NCBI GenBank assembly: GCA_963921355.3
Contig: OZ001190.1
Span: 2,976,001-3,040,000 of the forward strand
Origin: CAWUEZ02 sp963921355
Lineage (GTDB): Bacteria; Pseudomonadota; Alphaproteobacteria; Thalassobaculales; Thalassobaculaceae
Direction of reading: 5' to 3'
Length of the DNA stretch: 64,000 nt
A program made the position numbers and the translations under genes. Positions 49,792 to 58,404 of this stretch are shown piece by piece. The first letter of the stretch is position 1. Every line of letters begins with the position of its first letter. The notes beneath the pieces were generated by a model that saw only the letters and a list, made by a program, of their open reading frames with translations, made no database searches and was not told the origin of the DNA.

Positions 49792-51399
49792 ATGGGCGTG
49801 ATCCGGTCGGCGGTCGACACCCGCTCCGACGCCTTCAAGGCCAATGCCGAGCGGACGTCGGCCCTGGTCGGCGACCTCCGCGACAAGGTTCTGGCGGTCA
49901 AGCAGGGCGGCGGTGAGCGGGCGCGCCAGCGTCACCTCGACCGCGGCAAGCTGCTGCCCCGCGAACGGGTGCGCACATTACTGGACCCGGGTGCGCCGTT
50001 CCTCGAATTCAGCCAGCTCGCGGCGGACGGGATGTATGGCGGCGAGGTGCCGGCGGCGGGCCTGGTGACCGGCATCGGCCGCATCGCCGGACGGGAGTGC
50101 GTCGTCGTCTGCAACGACGCCACGGTCAAGGGCGGGACCTACTATCCGGTCACCGTCAAAAAGCACCTGCGCGCCCAGGAGATCGCCCGCGAGAACGGTT
50201 TGCCGTGCGTCTACCTGGTCGACAGCGGCGGCGCCAACCTGCCGAACCAGGACGAGGTGTTCCCCGACCGCGACCATTTCGGTCGGATCTTCTTCAACCA
50301 GGCGCGGATGTCGTCGGAGGGTGTGCCTCAGATCGCGGTCGTCATGGGAAGCTGCACCGCCGGCGGCGCCTACGTGCCGGCCATGGCCGACGAGAGCATC
50401 ATCGTCAAAGGCCAGGGCACGATATTCCTCGGAGGACCGCCGCTGGTGAAGGCGGCGACCGGTGAGGTGGTCTCGGCCGAGGATCTCGGCGGCGCCGACG
50501 TCCACTCGCGAACCTCCGGGGTGACGGATCACATGGCCGCCAACGACCCCCACGCGCTGTCGCTGGCGCGTGGAATCGTCGGGAACCTGAACCGGCTCAA
50601 GCAGCCGAACGTCGAGCTGCGCGATCCCGCACCGCCGGCCTACGATCCGGCCGAGCTCTACGGCATCATGCCCGACGATCTGCGGAAACCGATCGAGATC
50701 CGCGAGGTCATCGCCCGCATCGTGGATGCCAGCGAACTCGACGAGTTCAAGCCGCTCTACGGCACCTCGCTGGTGACCGGGTTCGCGCGCATCCACGGCT
50801 ACCCGATCGGCATCGTCGCGAACAACGGCATCCTGTTCTCGGAGTCGGCGCTGAAGGGGGCGCATTTCATCGAACTCTGCGCCCAGCGCGGCATCCCGCT
50901 GCTGTTTCTGCAGAACATCACCGGCTTCATGGTCGGCCGGAAGTACGAGTCCGGGGGCATCGCCAAGGACGGGGCCAAACTGGTGACAGCGGTCGCCACG
51001 GCCGAGGTTCCGAAGTTCACGGTGATCGTCGGCGGGTCGTTCGGGGCCGGCAATTACGGCATGTGCGGCCGGGCCTACAGCCCGCGCATGCTGTACACGT
51101 GGCCGACGGCGCGGATCTCCGTCATGGGAGGCGAGCAGGCGGCCAACGTGCTGGCCCAGGTCCGGCGCGACGGGCTGGAGGCCCGCGGGGAGAACTGGAG
51201 CGACGAGGACGAGGCGGCTTTCAAGGCGCCGATCCGCGACCAGTACGAAACCCAGGGCCATCCGTACTACGCCACCGCGCGTCTGTGGGACGATGGGATC
51301 TTGGACCCGGCCGAAACCCGCACCGTGCTGGCCCTCTCGTTGTCCGCCGCCCTCAACCGCCCGATCGAACAGACCCGCTTCGGCGTGTTCCGGATGTAA
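49792..51399 (+). CDS. mccB: Methylcrotonyl-CoA carboxylase beta subunit
   Basis: A 535-residue carboxyltransferase, which converts 3-methylcrotonyl-CoA to 3-methylglutaconyl-CoA in leucine catabolism. Diagnostic of the MCC branch (not PCC): DATVKGGTYYPVTVKKHLRA, YLVDSGGANLPNQDEVFPDR, QNITGFMVGRKYESGGIAKD and GGSFGAGNYGMCGRAYSPR. Length is standard. mccA is about 2.1 kb further on, separated by ech and a - strand gene. Confidence 0.97.
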   Translation: MGVIRSAVDTRSDAFKANAERTSALVGDLRDKVLAVKQGGGERARQRHLDRGKLLPRERVRTLLDPGAPFLEFSQLAADGMYGGEVPAAGLVTGIGRIAGRECVVVCNDATVKGGTYYPVTVKKHLRAQEIARENGLPCVYLVDSGGANLPNQDEVFPDRDHFGRIFFNQARMSSEGVPQIAVVMGSCTAGGAYVPAMADESIIVKGQGTIFLGGPPLVKAATGEVVSAEDLGGADVHSRTSGVTDHMAANDPHALSLARGIVGNLNRLKQPNVELRDPAPPAYDPAELYGIMPDDLRKPIEIREVIARIVDASELDEFKPLYGTSLVTGFARIHGYPIGIVANNGILFSESALKGAHFIELCAQRGIPLLFLQNITGFMVGRKYESGGIAKDGAKLVTAVATAEVPKFTVIVGGSFGAGNYGMCGRAYSPRMLYTWPTARISVMGGEQAANVLAQVRRDGLEARGENWSDEDEAAFKAPIRDQYETQGHPYYATARLWDDGILDPAETRTVLALSLSAALNRPIEQTRFGVFRM

Positions 51400-51447
51400 G
51401 GGAGATCCAGGGGCGGCACCCATGTCTGCTGCCCGGGCTTGACCCGG

Positions 51448-51550
51448 CCTTCGACACGCCCCGGATAGCATCCGGTGCTGCTCAGGACGAGGTCAGAAAA
51501 AACAACCTCGCCCTGAGCAGCACCGGATGCTATCCGGGGCGTGTCGAAGG
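51448..51550. repeat. Near-perfect 103-base inverted repeat (hairpin)
   Basis: The left arm (51448-51486, starting CCTTCGACACG) pairs perfectly over 39 bases with the right arm (51512-51550), continues after one A-C mismatch with CGAGGT / ACCTCG, and closes on an 11-base A-rich loop (51494-51504). No T-run follows, so it is not a standard terminator, though it lies between mccB and ech. The arm ends (CCTTCGA ... CTCAGG ... GAGG) resemble a dispersed alphaproteobacterial intergenic repeat, here in two head-to-head copies. A fragment of the CCCGGGCTTGACCCGG repeat lies just before it. Confidence 0.9.
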
Positions 51551-51637
51551 GCAGATCAGGGCCGGGAAGCAGGGACGTGTCAACGCGCGCCGTTCGTCCT
51601 AGGATGCAGCCGTCGCACCGTCACCCCGGAGCCTGCC

Positions 51638-52441
51638 ATGATCCGCCATGACATTCAGCGTCCCGAGACCATCCAGTTGGAGCGGGATGACCAGGGCATC
51701 GCGCGGCTGACCCTGAACCGGCCGGAGATCCGCAACGCATTCGACGACGTGCTGATCCAGGACCTGACGGAAACGCTGGAGCGGGTCGCCGAGGACGGTG
51801 CGGTGCGGGTGCTCGTGCTGACCGGCGCGGGCAGCGCGTTCTCGGCCGGTGCGGAGATCGGCTGGATGAAGGCGGCCGGGGCCCAGGGTGACCACGAGAA
51901 CTTCCAGGATGCCATGCGCCTGGCGGCCCTGATGCGCCGGCTGGACACCCTGCCGATACCGACCATCGCCCGGGTCAACGGGCCGGCTTTGGGCGGTGGC
52001 GTCGGCCTGACCGCGACCTGCGACATCGCGGTCGCGGTGACCGAGGCGGTGTTCGCCTTCAGCGAAGTCAAGCTCGGCATCATTCCCGGCGCCGTCAGCC
52101 CGTACGCATTGCGGGCGATCGGCGAGCGGGCGGCCCGGCGCTATTTCCTGACCGGTGAACGCTTCGGGGCGGAGGAGGCGCTGCGCATTGGCCTCATACA
52201 CCAGGTCGTGGCCGACGAAGCCGCCCTCGACGCCGCGGTGAACGCGATCGCCGGCCATGTCACCGGATCCGGCCCGAAAGCGGTGCGGGCCTCGAAGGAC
52301 CTGATCGCCCATGTCGCCGACCGCCCGATCGACGATCTGCTGATCCGCGACACCGCCCAGCGCATTGCCCGCCAGCGCGCCGGTGATGAGGCCAAGGAAG
52401 GTCTGAGCGCGTTCCTGGAGAAGCGCAAGCCGGCTTGGTAG
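51638..52441 (+). CDS. Enoyl-CoA hydratase/isomerase family protein (methylglutaconyl-CoA hydratase?)
   Basis: A 267-residue crotonase-fold enzyme. Oxyanion-hole motifs GAGSAFSAGAEIGWM and NGPALGGGVGLTATCDIAVA, and the Glu of FAFSEVKLGIIPGAVSPY consistent with a hydratase. In liu clusters this place is taken by methylglutaconyl-CoA hydratase, the step after MCC. ATG 51638 follows a long non-coding repeat region; the in-frame codons before it lie in the inverted repeat and are rejected. Confidence 0.88.
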   Translation: MIRHDIQRPETIQLERDDQGIARLTLNRPEIRNAFDDVLIQDLTETLERVAEDGAVRVLVLTGAGSAFSAGAEIGWMKAAGAQGDHENFQDAMRLAALMRRLDTLPIPTIARVNGPALGGGVGLTATCDIAVAVTEAVFAFSEVKLGIIPGAVSPYALRAIGERAARRYFLTGERFGAEEALRIGLIHQVVADEAALDAAVNAIAGHVTGSGPKAVRASKDLIAHVADRPIDDLLIRDTAQRIARQRAGDEAKEGLSAFLEKRKPAW

Positions 52442-52444
52442 CGG

Positions 52445-53245
52445 TTACGCTGGACGGGCAAACCGCAGCGACAGGCAGGACATGCCGCCGTCGACCTTGG
52501 CGGCCTCGGTGTTCGGCAGTTCGACGACGGTGAAACCGGCCGCGCGGATCCGTGCTGCGGTGGCCGGAAATCCCGCCGGCATCAGCACATGATCGTTGAC
52601 CCGCACGGCATTGGCCGCCGCTTCCTCGCCCGGCGCCACAGCGACGAGCCGGTAGCCGTCGAAGGCACCGGTGGCCGCCAGGCGCTCGGTGGTGAGGATG
52701 GTCTCGCCGTCCAGCAGCCCGCAGTCGGTCTTGAAGTGCAGCACGTCGGGCGGCGTGCTGAGCTCGCGCACGGTGTAGCCCCAGTCGGCGACCACCCGCG
52801 CGAGGCCGTCAATCCCGTCGCCGTCGGTGCGGGCCGAGCGGCCGACCAGGATTTCCCGGTCGGTCACCAGAACATCGCCCCCTTCGATCGTACCGCCGGG
52901 CGGCAGTGCGCGGACCTCGTCGAAAACCGTTCCCAGATCCGGGGCGAGGGCGGCGGCTTCGCCGAGCCGCGAGGCCGCACCCGGGCGCATGACCACAGCC
53001 CCCTCCGGCAGGCAGAGGGCCGCGTCTTCGATGAACACGCTGTCGGGAAAAGCCTCCAGCACGTCCAGCACGGTGGTCGTGACTCCGGCAACTTCCAGCG
53101 CGGCGCGATAAGCATTGTGTTGCTGGCGGAACAAGCCGATGTCGGGGTTGCCGGTATCGACCGCGCGCAGACCGTCGACGATGCTGTCGGCCGGCTGGCG
53201 CAGGATCGCGTGGGTGAAGCGGTAGGACTGGCCAGGCGTCGGCAT
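52445..53245 (-). CDS. Dimethylargininase (DDAH-like amidinohydrolase)
   Basis: A 266-residue amidinotransferase-fold hydrolase. Active-site elements of DDAH are in order: FIEDAA (residues 71-76), GGDVLV (122-127), His170 in LHFKTDCG and Cys257 in DGGMSCLSLR. The family cleaves methylated arginines to citrulline and methylamines. Its stop is 4 bases from the ech stop, convergent, and it separates ech from mccA. Confidence 0.9.
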   Translation of the reverse strand: MPTPGQSYRFTHAILRQPADSIVDGLRAVDTGNPDIGLFRQQHNAYRAALEVAGVTTTVLDVLEAFPDSVFIEDAALCLPEGAVVMRPGAASRLGEAAALAPDLGTVFDEVRALPPGGTIEGGDVLVTDREILVGRSARTDGDGIDGLARVVADWGYTVRELSTPPDVLHFKTDCGLLDGETILTTERLAATGAFDGYRLVAVAPGEEAAANAVRVNDHVLMPAGFPATAARIRAAGFTVVELPNTEAAKVDGGMSCLSLRFARPA

Positions 53246-53320
53246 CGGGCACTCCGTGGTGGGCGGCGTACTCTAGCGGGCAGCTGTGCGCGCGGATAGC
53301 GGGGCTCCCGAACACACTCT

Positions 53321-53430
53321 CACTCCCCGGACTTGATCCGGGGCCCAGGGCAAACGGTTGCTGAGGAGCCCTCCGATCAATCCGAGCGATCCAGCTCGCT
53401 CTAGGGCTAGGCCCCGGGTCAAGCCCGTGG
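53321..53430. repeat. GC palindromic repeat, copy 2
   Basis: CACTCCCCGGACTTGATCCG with its following GGGGCCCAGG, then about 50 bases, then GGCCCCGGGTCAAGCCCGTG. Each half is itself a palindrome and the two halves are inverted to one another. Lies between the dimethylargininase gene and mccA in a 266-base gap where no promoter stands out. Confidence 0.75.
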
Positions 53431-53511
53431 ATTCGTTGACCTCGCGTCACCTTTGAATTCCGGGTCCGAGCTTTCTATGCTCCGGGGCTCTACCGTTCTG
53501 GGCTTGCACCG

Positions 53512-55536
53512 ATGTTCTCCAGCCTTCTGATCGCCAACCGGGGCGAGATCGCGGTCCGGGTCGCCCGCAGCGCGCGGCAGCTCGGCATCCGCACCATCGC
53601 CGTGTTCTCCGAAGCCGACCGGGACGCGCCCCATGCCCGCGCCTGCGACGAGGCCTGGCCCATCGGCCCGGCACCCGCCGCCGAAAGTTATCTCGTCGCC
53701 GACCGCATTCTGGATGTCGCGCGAAAGAGCGGGGCGGAGGCGGTCCACCCGGGCTATGGATTCCTGTCGGAGAACGCCGAGTTCGCCGCCGCCTGCGAGG
53801 CCGCCGGCATCCTCTTCGTCGGACCGCCGGCGAGCGCCATCGAGGCGATGGGGTCCAAGGCCGGGGCCAAGGCGCTGATGGAACAGGCCGGGGTGCCGCT
53901 GGTGCCCGGCTACCACGGGGACGATCAGTCCAGCGCCCGGCTGGCGGAGGCCGCCGAGGACATCGGGTTTCCCGTCCTCCTGAAGGCCTCGGCCGGCGGT
54001 GGCGGCAAGGGCATGCGGGTGGTGCGCGCCGACGACGATCTGCAGGCGGCGATCGACGGGGCCAAGCGCGAGGGAAAGGCGTCGTTTGGTGACGACCGGC
54101 TGATTGTCGAGAAATACCTCGAGCGCCCGCGCCACGTCGAAGTCCAGGTCTTCGCCGACCGTCACGGCCATACCGTCCATCTGTTCGAGCGCGACTGCTC
54201 GGCCCAACGCCGCCACCAGAAGATCCTGGAGGAGGCGCCGGCGCCGGATCTGCCGCCCAAAACCCGCGACGCCATGGGTCGGGCGGCGGTCGCCGCCGCC
54301 GAAGCGGTCGGCTATGTCGGCGCCGGCACGGTCGAGTTCATTCTCGACCCGAGCGGATCGTTCCACTTCATGGAGATGAACACCCGCCTGCAGGTCGAGC
54401 ATCCGGTCACCGAACTGGTCACCGGCCTGGATCTGGTGGAACTGCAGTTGCGGGTCGCCGATGGCGAGGCGCTGCCGTTCGCCCAGAACGACCTGACGCT
54501 GACCGGGCATGCGGCCGAGGTGCGGCTCTACGCCGAGGATCCGGTCCGAGACTTCATGCCCCAGACCGGCCGGCTGGTGCACTTGCGCCTGCCGGAGGGC
54601 GAGGGCATCCGGGTTGATTCTGGGATCGAACAGGGCGGGTCGGTCAGCGTGCACTACGACCCGATGATCGCGAAGGTGATCGCCTACGGCCCGGACCGCC
54701 CGGCCGCGCTGGCGCGGCTGGCCGCCGCGCTCGGCCGCACCGAGGTCGTCGGGGTGACCACCAACGCCGCCTTCCTCAAGGCGCTGGTCGAGCACCCCGA
54801 AGTCGTCGCCGGCCCGATCGATACCGGGTTCGTCGGCCGCGAGATCGACCGGCTTGCCCCAACGCCGTCGGCGCCGTCGGCGGCTGTCATCGCGGTGGCT
54901 GGGCTCGCGGAGATGCTCGACCTGGCGGCGGCCGCCCGGTCGGCGGCGGCCGCCACCGGCGATCCCCATTCACCCTGGGCCCGGGCCGATGCCTGGCGCC
55001 TGAACGATACCGCCCATCACGACCTGATCTTCCAGAGCGGTGATCACCAGCACCGGGTCTCGATGAGCCACGGCGGCGATCGCTGGGCGGCCGACGTCGA
55101 TGGCGAACGGGTCGGCGTCGCGGGCGTCTCAGGCGGCGACGGGACCTTGGACGTTTCGGTTGACGGCGTGCGCCGGTCGGTCGGGGTGATCGCGGACGGT
55201 GCGCGACGAACGGTGCTGTATGACGGAACCGCCTGGCCGTTGAGCCTGGTTGATCCGTTGGCCGATCTGGATGCGGCGTCGGAAGCGGGCGGCCGGCTGA
55301 CCGCACCGATGCCGGCCAAGGTGACAACCGTATCGGTCGAGGCCGGCGCCACCGTGTCCAAGGGCGCCGTCCTGATGGTTCTGGAGGCGATGAAGATGGA
55401 ACACACGATCGCAGCACCGGTCGACGGTCGGGTGGCGGCGGTTTCCGTCGCCGTCGGAGACCTGGTGGAGGAGGGCGCCGATCTGGTGAATTTCGAAGCC
55501 GATTCCGAGGATGGGGCGGGAGACGCCGGACGGTGA
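53512..55536 (+). CDS. mccA: Methylcrotonyl-CoA carboxylase alpha subunit
   Basis: A 674-residue biotin-dependent subunit: biotin carboxylase domain (LIANRGEIAVRVARSARQLG; KASAGGGGKGMRVV; FMEMNTRLQVEHPVTELVTG with the usual EHPVTE), BT region, and C-terminal biotinyl domain with EAMKMEH and biotin-Lys at about residue 628. Unlike pccA, its catalytic loop is encoded by normal GC-rich codons. A poor Ala-rich linker lies around residues 455-490. The stop overlaps the next gene's GTG start. Confidence 0.96.
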   Translation: MFSSLLIANRGEIAVRVARSARQLGIRTIAVFSEADRDAPHARACDEAWPIGPAPAAESYLVADRILDVARKSGAEAVHPGYGFLSENAEFAAACEAAGILFVGPPASAIEAMGSKAGAKALMEQAGVPLVPGYHGDDQSSARLAEAAEDIGFPVLLKASAGGGGKGMRVVRADDDLQAAIDGAKREGKASFGDDRLIVEKYLERPRHVEVQVFADRHGHTVHLFERDCSAQRRHQKILEEAPAPDLPPKTRDAMGRAAVAAAEAVGYVGAGTVEFILDPSGSFHFMEMNTRLQVEHPVTELVTGLDLVELQLRVADGEALPFAQNDLTLTGHAAEVRLYAEDPVRDFMPQTGRLVHLRLPEGEGIRVDSGIEQGGSVSVHYDPMIAKVIAYGPDRPAALARLAAALGRTEVVGVTTNAAFLKALVEHPEVVAGPIDTGFVGREIDRLAPTPSAPSAAVIAVAGLAEMLDLAAAARSAAAATGDPHSPWARADAWRLNDTAHHDLIFQSGDHQHRVSMSHGGDRWAADVDGERVGVAGVSGGDGTLDVSVDGVRRSVGVIADGARRTVLYDGTAWPLSLVDPLADLDAASEAGGRLTAPMPAKVTTVSVEAGATVSKGAVLMVLEAMKMEHTIAAPVDGRVAAVSVAVGDLVEEGADLVNFEADSEDGAGDAGR

Positions 55537-56939
55537 GCGCCGGACTGCGGACGTCGATCATCGGCGCCATCCTGGTGGCGCTCGCCGCCACTCTCTGGCT
55601 GATGCCGGTGCCGGAAGGCGCGACACCGGAGATGATGAGGGCCGCCGCCCTGGTGGTGCTGGCGATCGGCGCCTGGGCGACCGTGCTGTTGCCGGAGCAT
55701 CTGGTTGCCGTCGGCTTCTTCCTGGCGGCCATGGTGATGCACGTGTCGACGCCGCCGGTGATCTTCTCGGGCTTCGCCAGCCCGGCCTTCTGGCTGGTGT
55801 TCGGGGGCCTGATCATCGGTGCCGCGGTCGATCGGACGGGGCTTGGCGGGCGGATCGCCCGGACCCTGGTACGCCGCTTCACCGGTTGTTATCTCGCCAC
55901 CGTCGCGGGCGTCGTTGTCGTGTGTCTAGCGCTGGGCTTCCTGATGCCGTCGACCATGGGGCGGTTGGTGTTGCTGCTGCCGATCGTCCTCGCCCTGGCG
56001 GACCGGCTGGGATATCCCGACGGCACACGAGGGCGCACCGGCCTTGTGGTGGCGACCGGCTTCGGGTCCTATCTCGGACCGGTGGCGATCCTGCCGGCCA
56101 ATGTGCCGAACAACGTGCTGCTCGGCGCGGCGCAGAACTTCCACGGTGTTCAGATTCAGTACCTGGACTGGCTGGTGCTGCACTTCCCGGTGCTTGGTCT
56201 GCTGAAATCGGTGCTGCTGGTGCTGGTGGTGTGGTGGATGTTCAACGACCGGCCGACCCGGGATGAGGCCGAGGCGGAAGCCGCCCCCGATCCCAATCCG
56301 GAGCCGGCCTACTGGAGCGGCGAGGAACAGCGTCTGGCCGTCCTGCTCGCGGCCGCCCTGGCACTGTGGGCGAGCGACGCGGCGCACGGCATCTCGCCCG
56401 CCTGGATCAGTCTGGCGGCCGGGCTGATCTGTCTGTTGCCGTTCGTGGCTTTGGTGCCGCCCCAGGCGTTTCGCGACAAAGTGCCAATGAACCCGCTGAT
56501 CTACGTTGCCGGCATCCTCGGGGTCGGTGCCCTGGTGGCCGACAGCGGCCTCGGTGCGGCTCTGGCGCGCGGGGTTTTGGCGGTGGTCGAGCTCGACCCG
56601 GCCGATCCGGCGCGCAGTTTCTTCGCGCTGTCGATCATGTCGACCCTGCTCGGCACGGTGTCGACGATGCCGGGGATTCCGGCGATCCTGACGCCGATCG
56701 CCGGCGACATCGCGGCGGCGTCGGGCCTGCCGCTCTATACCGTCATGATGACTTTCGTCGTCGGGTTCTCGACGGTGGTGTTCCCCTACCAGGTTCCACC
56801 GCTCATCGTCCTGTTGCAGCTTGGCGGCATCCCGGCCAGCGCGGCGATCCGCACGGCGCTGGTGACGGCGGCCCTGTCGATGGTGCTGCTTCTGCCGCTC
56901 AATTACCTGTGGTGGCGGGTCGTGGGCCTGCTGCCATGA
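55533..56939 (+). CDS. SLC13/DASS-like anion transporter
   Basis: A 468-residue membrane protein with about 11-12 transmembrane helices. The inverted-repeat layout of the SLC13/DASS group is visible, with re-entrant regions LGFLMPSTMGRLVLLLPIV and GTVSTMPGIPAILTPIAGD. The usual SNT substrate motif is not found; PST and STM stand in its place, so substrate specificity is uncertain. A cytosolic acidic linker lies at about 245-270 (EAEAEAAPDPNPEP). GTG start within the mccA stop; possibly takes up or exports a carboxylate of the pathway. Confidence 0.8.
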   Translation: MSAGLRTSIIGAILVALAATLWLMPVPEGATPEMMRAAALVVLAIGAWATVLLPEHLVAVGFFLAAMVMHVSTPPVIFSGFASPAFWLVFGGLIIGAAVDRTGLGGRIARTLVRRFTGCYLATVAGVVVVCLALGFLMPSTMGRLVLLLPIVLALADRLGYPDGTRGRTGLVVATGFGSYLGPVAILPANVPNNVLLGAAQNFHGVQIQYLDWLVLHFPVLGLLKSVLLVLVVWWMFNDRPTRDEAEAEAAPDPNPEPAYWSGEEQRLAVLLAAALALWASDAAHGISPAWISLAAGLICLLPFVALVPPQAFRDKVPMNPLIYVAGILGVGALVADSGLGAALARGVLAVVELDPADPARSFFALSIMSTLLGTVSTMPGIPAILTPIAGDIAAASGLPLYTVMMTFVVGFSTVVFPYQVPPLIVLLQLGGIPASAAIRTALVTAALSMVLLLPLNYLWWRVVGLLP

Positions 56940-56958
56940 GCCCGTTCGGAAGTCTCTG

Positions 56959-57420
56959 ATGGCCTTGCATCTCATCAAGCTCTGCGTCGGGGTCGACCGG
57001 GTCGAGCAGCTGGTCGACCATCAGAAGCGCCGGCGCGCTGAGCTCAAGGCGGCCGGGCTGCCGCCCTACAACCGCCACGTCACCCGGAACTTCCCGCGCC
57101 GGGCGGCCGAGATCCTGGCCGATGACAACCAGGACGGACGGGCCGGTTCGCTGTTCTGGGTGATCCGCCGCGAGATCAAGGTCCGCCAACCTCTGCACGC
57201 GATCGAGGAAGCGGTCGACCACGAGGGCCGCAAATGCTGTGCCCTGGTGCTGGAGCCGGAGCTGATCCGCCTCGAGCCGCGCCGCCAGCGCCCGTTCCAG
57301 GGCTGGCGCTATCTCGACCCCGCCGACGCGCCGCCCGATCTGGTAGGGCTCGGCGGGGACACCGGCGACGACATGCCCGAGGACATGCGCCGCGAGCTCA
57401 GGGAACTGGGGCTGATTTGA
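56959..57420 (+). CDS. DUF1489 family protein
   Basis: A 153-residue soluble protein starting MALHLIKLCVGVDRVEQLVD, the distinctive start of DUF1489, common in alphaproteobacteria and of unknown function. Further conserved-looking parts: TRNFPRRAAEILADDNQDG, SLFWVIRREIKVRQPL and GWRYLDPADAPPDL. Follows the transporter by 19 bases, probably co-transcribed. Confidence 0.88.
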   Translation: MALHLIKLCVGVDRVEQLVDHQKRRRAELKAAGLPPYNRHVTRNFPRRAAEILADDNQDGRAGSLFWVIRREIKVRQPLHAIEEAVDHEGRKCCALVLEPELIRLEPRRQRPFQGWRYLDPADAPPDLVGLGGDTGDDMPEDMRRELRELGLI

Positions 57421-57456
57421 GGGGCCCGGATTGCTCCCAGTTGACGCAAACAAATG

Positions 57457-57570
57457 CACTCCCCGGACTCGCCCCGGGGCCCAGACCAGCCACCCGCTGA
57501 GACAATCAGCGCTCCGGCCTGACGCTACAGCACGCGGCAAATCTAGGCCCCGGGTCCAGCCCGGGGAGTA
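57457..57570. repeat. GC palindromic repeat, copy 3
   Basis: CACTCCCCGGACTCGCCCCG at the left and GGCCCCGGGTCCAGCCCGGG at the right with perfect terminal arms ACTCCCCGG (57458-57466) and CCGGGGAGT (57561-57569). Located at the convergent end of DUF1489 and a - strand lipoprotein gene, where it may serve as a bidirectional stop. Confidence 0.8.
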
Positions 57571-57595
57571 CTGAAAAGGAGTAGGTGCAGAAACC

Positions 57596-58129
57596 CTACC
57601 CGCTCGCCCCGCCACCCTTCGCCGGCGCCACGGTGAAGTCGACGGTGGTGCCGCGGGTCAGGGTCGGCTGCAGGGTGATGGTCGCCACCCGGTTGCCGCG
57701 CTGATAGGTCATGGTCGAGATCCGGGCCCGGACCGTGGTGATCTGCTCCCAGCCGAAGCGGGGCATCTCGCGTTCGTAGAAGGTGTACATCTCGGTCATG
57801 TTGAACCCGGCATCCAGCGACAGCCGGCCGAGCCAGCCTTGCTCCGCGCCCAGCACCAGAGTGTCCGCCAGGTTCACATCGGCGCCGCTCGGGATCGGGA
57901 TGTCGCTGAACTGGGTGAACAGATTGGCCTTGGCGAGTTCGGCGTCCTGGCCCGCGACTGCATCGGCGCGCGCATCGGTCGACGTGCTCGGGTCCAGGAG
58001 GCGGCCGGTGTCGCAGGCGCTGAGCGACAGAACCAGGCCCAGTGCGGTCACAGCCAGCGCGCGACTGCGTGCCGACGGGCTCGGATAGGGCAGAAATCCT
58101 GCCAGAAATCGTGTCATAAACGGCGTCAT
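57596..58129 (-). CDS. Small secreted lipoprotein of unknown function
   Basis: A 177-residue predicted lipoprotein: signal ending ALAVTALGLVLSLSAC with the lipobox Cys at about residue 38. The mature part has SDIPIPSGADVNLADTLVLG and YTFYEREMPRFGWEQITTVR, a pattern (FYERxMPxxGW) seen in uncharacterised alphaproteobacterial lipoproteins as I recall. The end KGGGASG is flexible. Start is uncertain between 58129, 58117 and an upstream ATG at 58183; no clear ribosome site. Its 5' end points at the rRNA promoter region. Confidence 0.75.
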   Translation of the reverse strand: MTPFMTRFLAGFLPYPSPSARSRALAVTALGLVLSLSACDTGRLLDPSTSTDARADAVAGQDAELAKANLFTQFSDIPIPSGADVNLADTLVLGAEQGWLGRLSLDAGFNMTEMYTFYEREMPRFGWEQITTVRARISTMTYQRGNRVATITLQPTLTRGTTVDFTVAPAKGGGASG

Positions 58130-58254
58130 TGCTGGTTTTCGGCCCCAAGACTGCCGGTCGGACCGGCCCTGATTCCTTACCATATATTATATTGTGGCCT
58201 CGTCGGCGCTCGAAATCAGCATGTCGGCTTGTGACGATTTCGTGCAGATCGGGG

Positions 58255-58290
58255 TTGCACCCGTCGTCGGCGTTCGCTATATACCCGGTT
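58255..58290 (+). promoter_or_regulatory. rRNA operon promoter
   Basis: TTGCAC (58255-58260), spacer of 17, TATATA (58278-58283), followed by the GC-rich discriminator CCCGGT. Predicted start near 58290, about 420 bases before 16S. The GC-rich discriminator again suggests growth-rate/stringent control (inference). Confidence 0.75.
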
Positions 58291-58392
58291 CCGCGACGGG
58301 CGACGCCCCGAGCGGCTTCCGCAATGAGAGCGTCTGCGGCGAGTTTTTTCGCCACGGGCCTTGTCGCGCCGGATGTCGGGCTCACGGGCCCC

Positions 58393-58404
58393 TGCTTTTT
58401 GACA
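58393..58404 (+). promoter_or_regulatory. boxA antitermination element
   Basis: TGCTTTTTGACA matches the E. coli boxA consensus (TGCTCTTTAACA) at 10 of 12 positions, about 100 bases after the predicted start. NusB and S10 (rpsJ in this window) bind such sites to prevent rho-dependent termination of rRNA. Confidence 0.7.
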
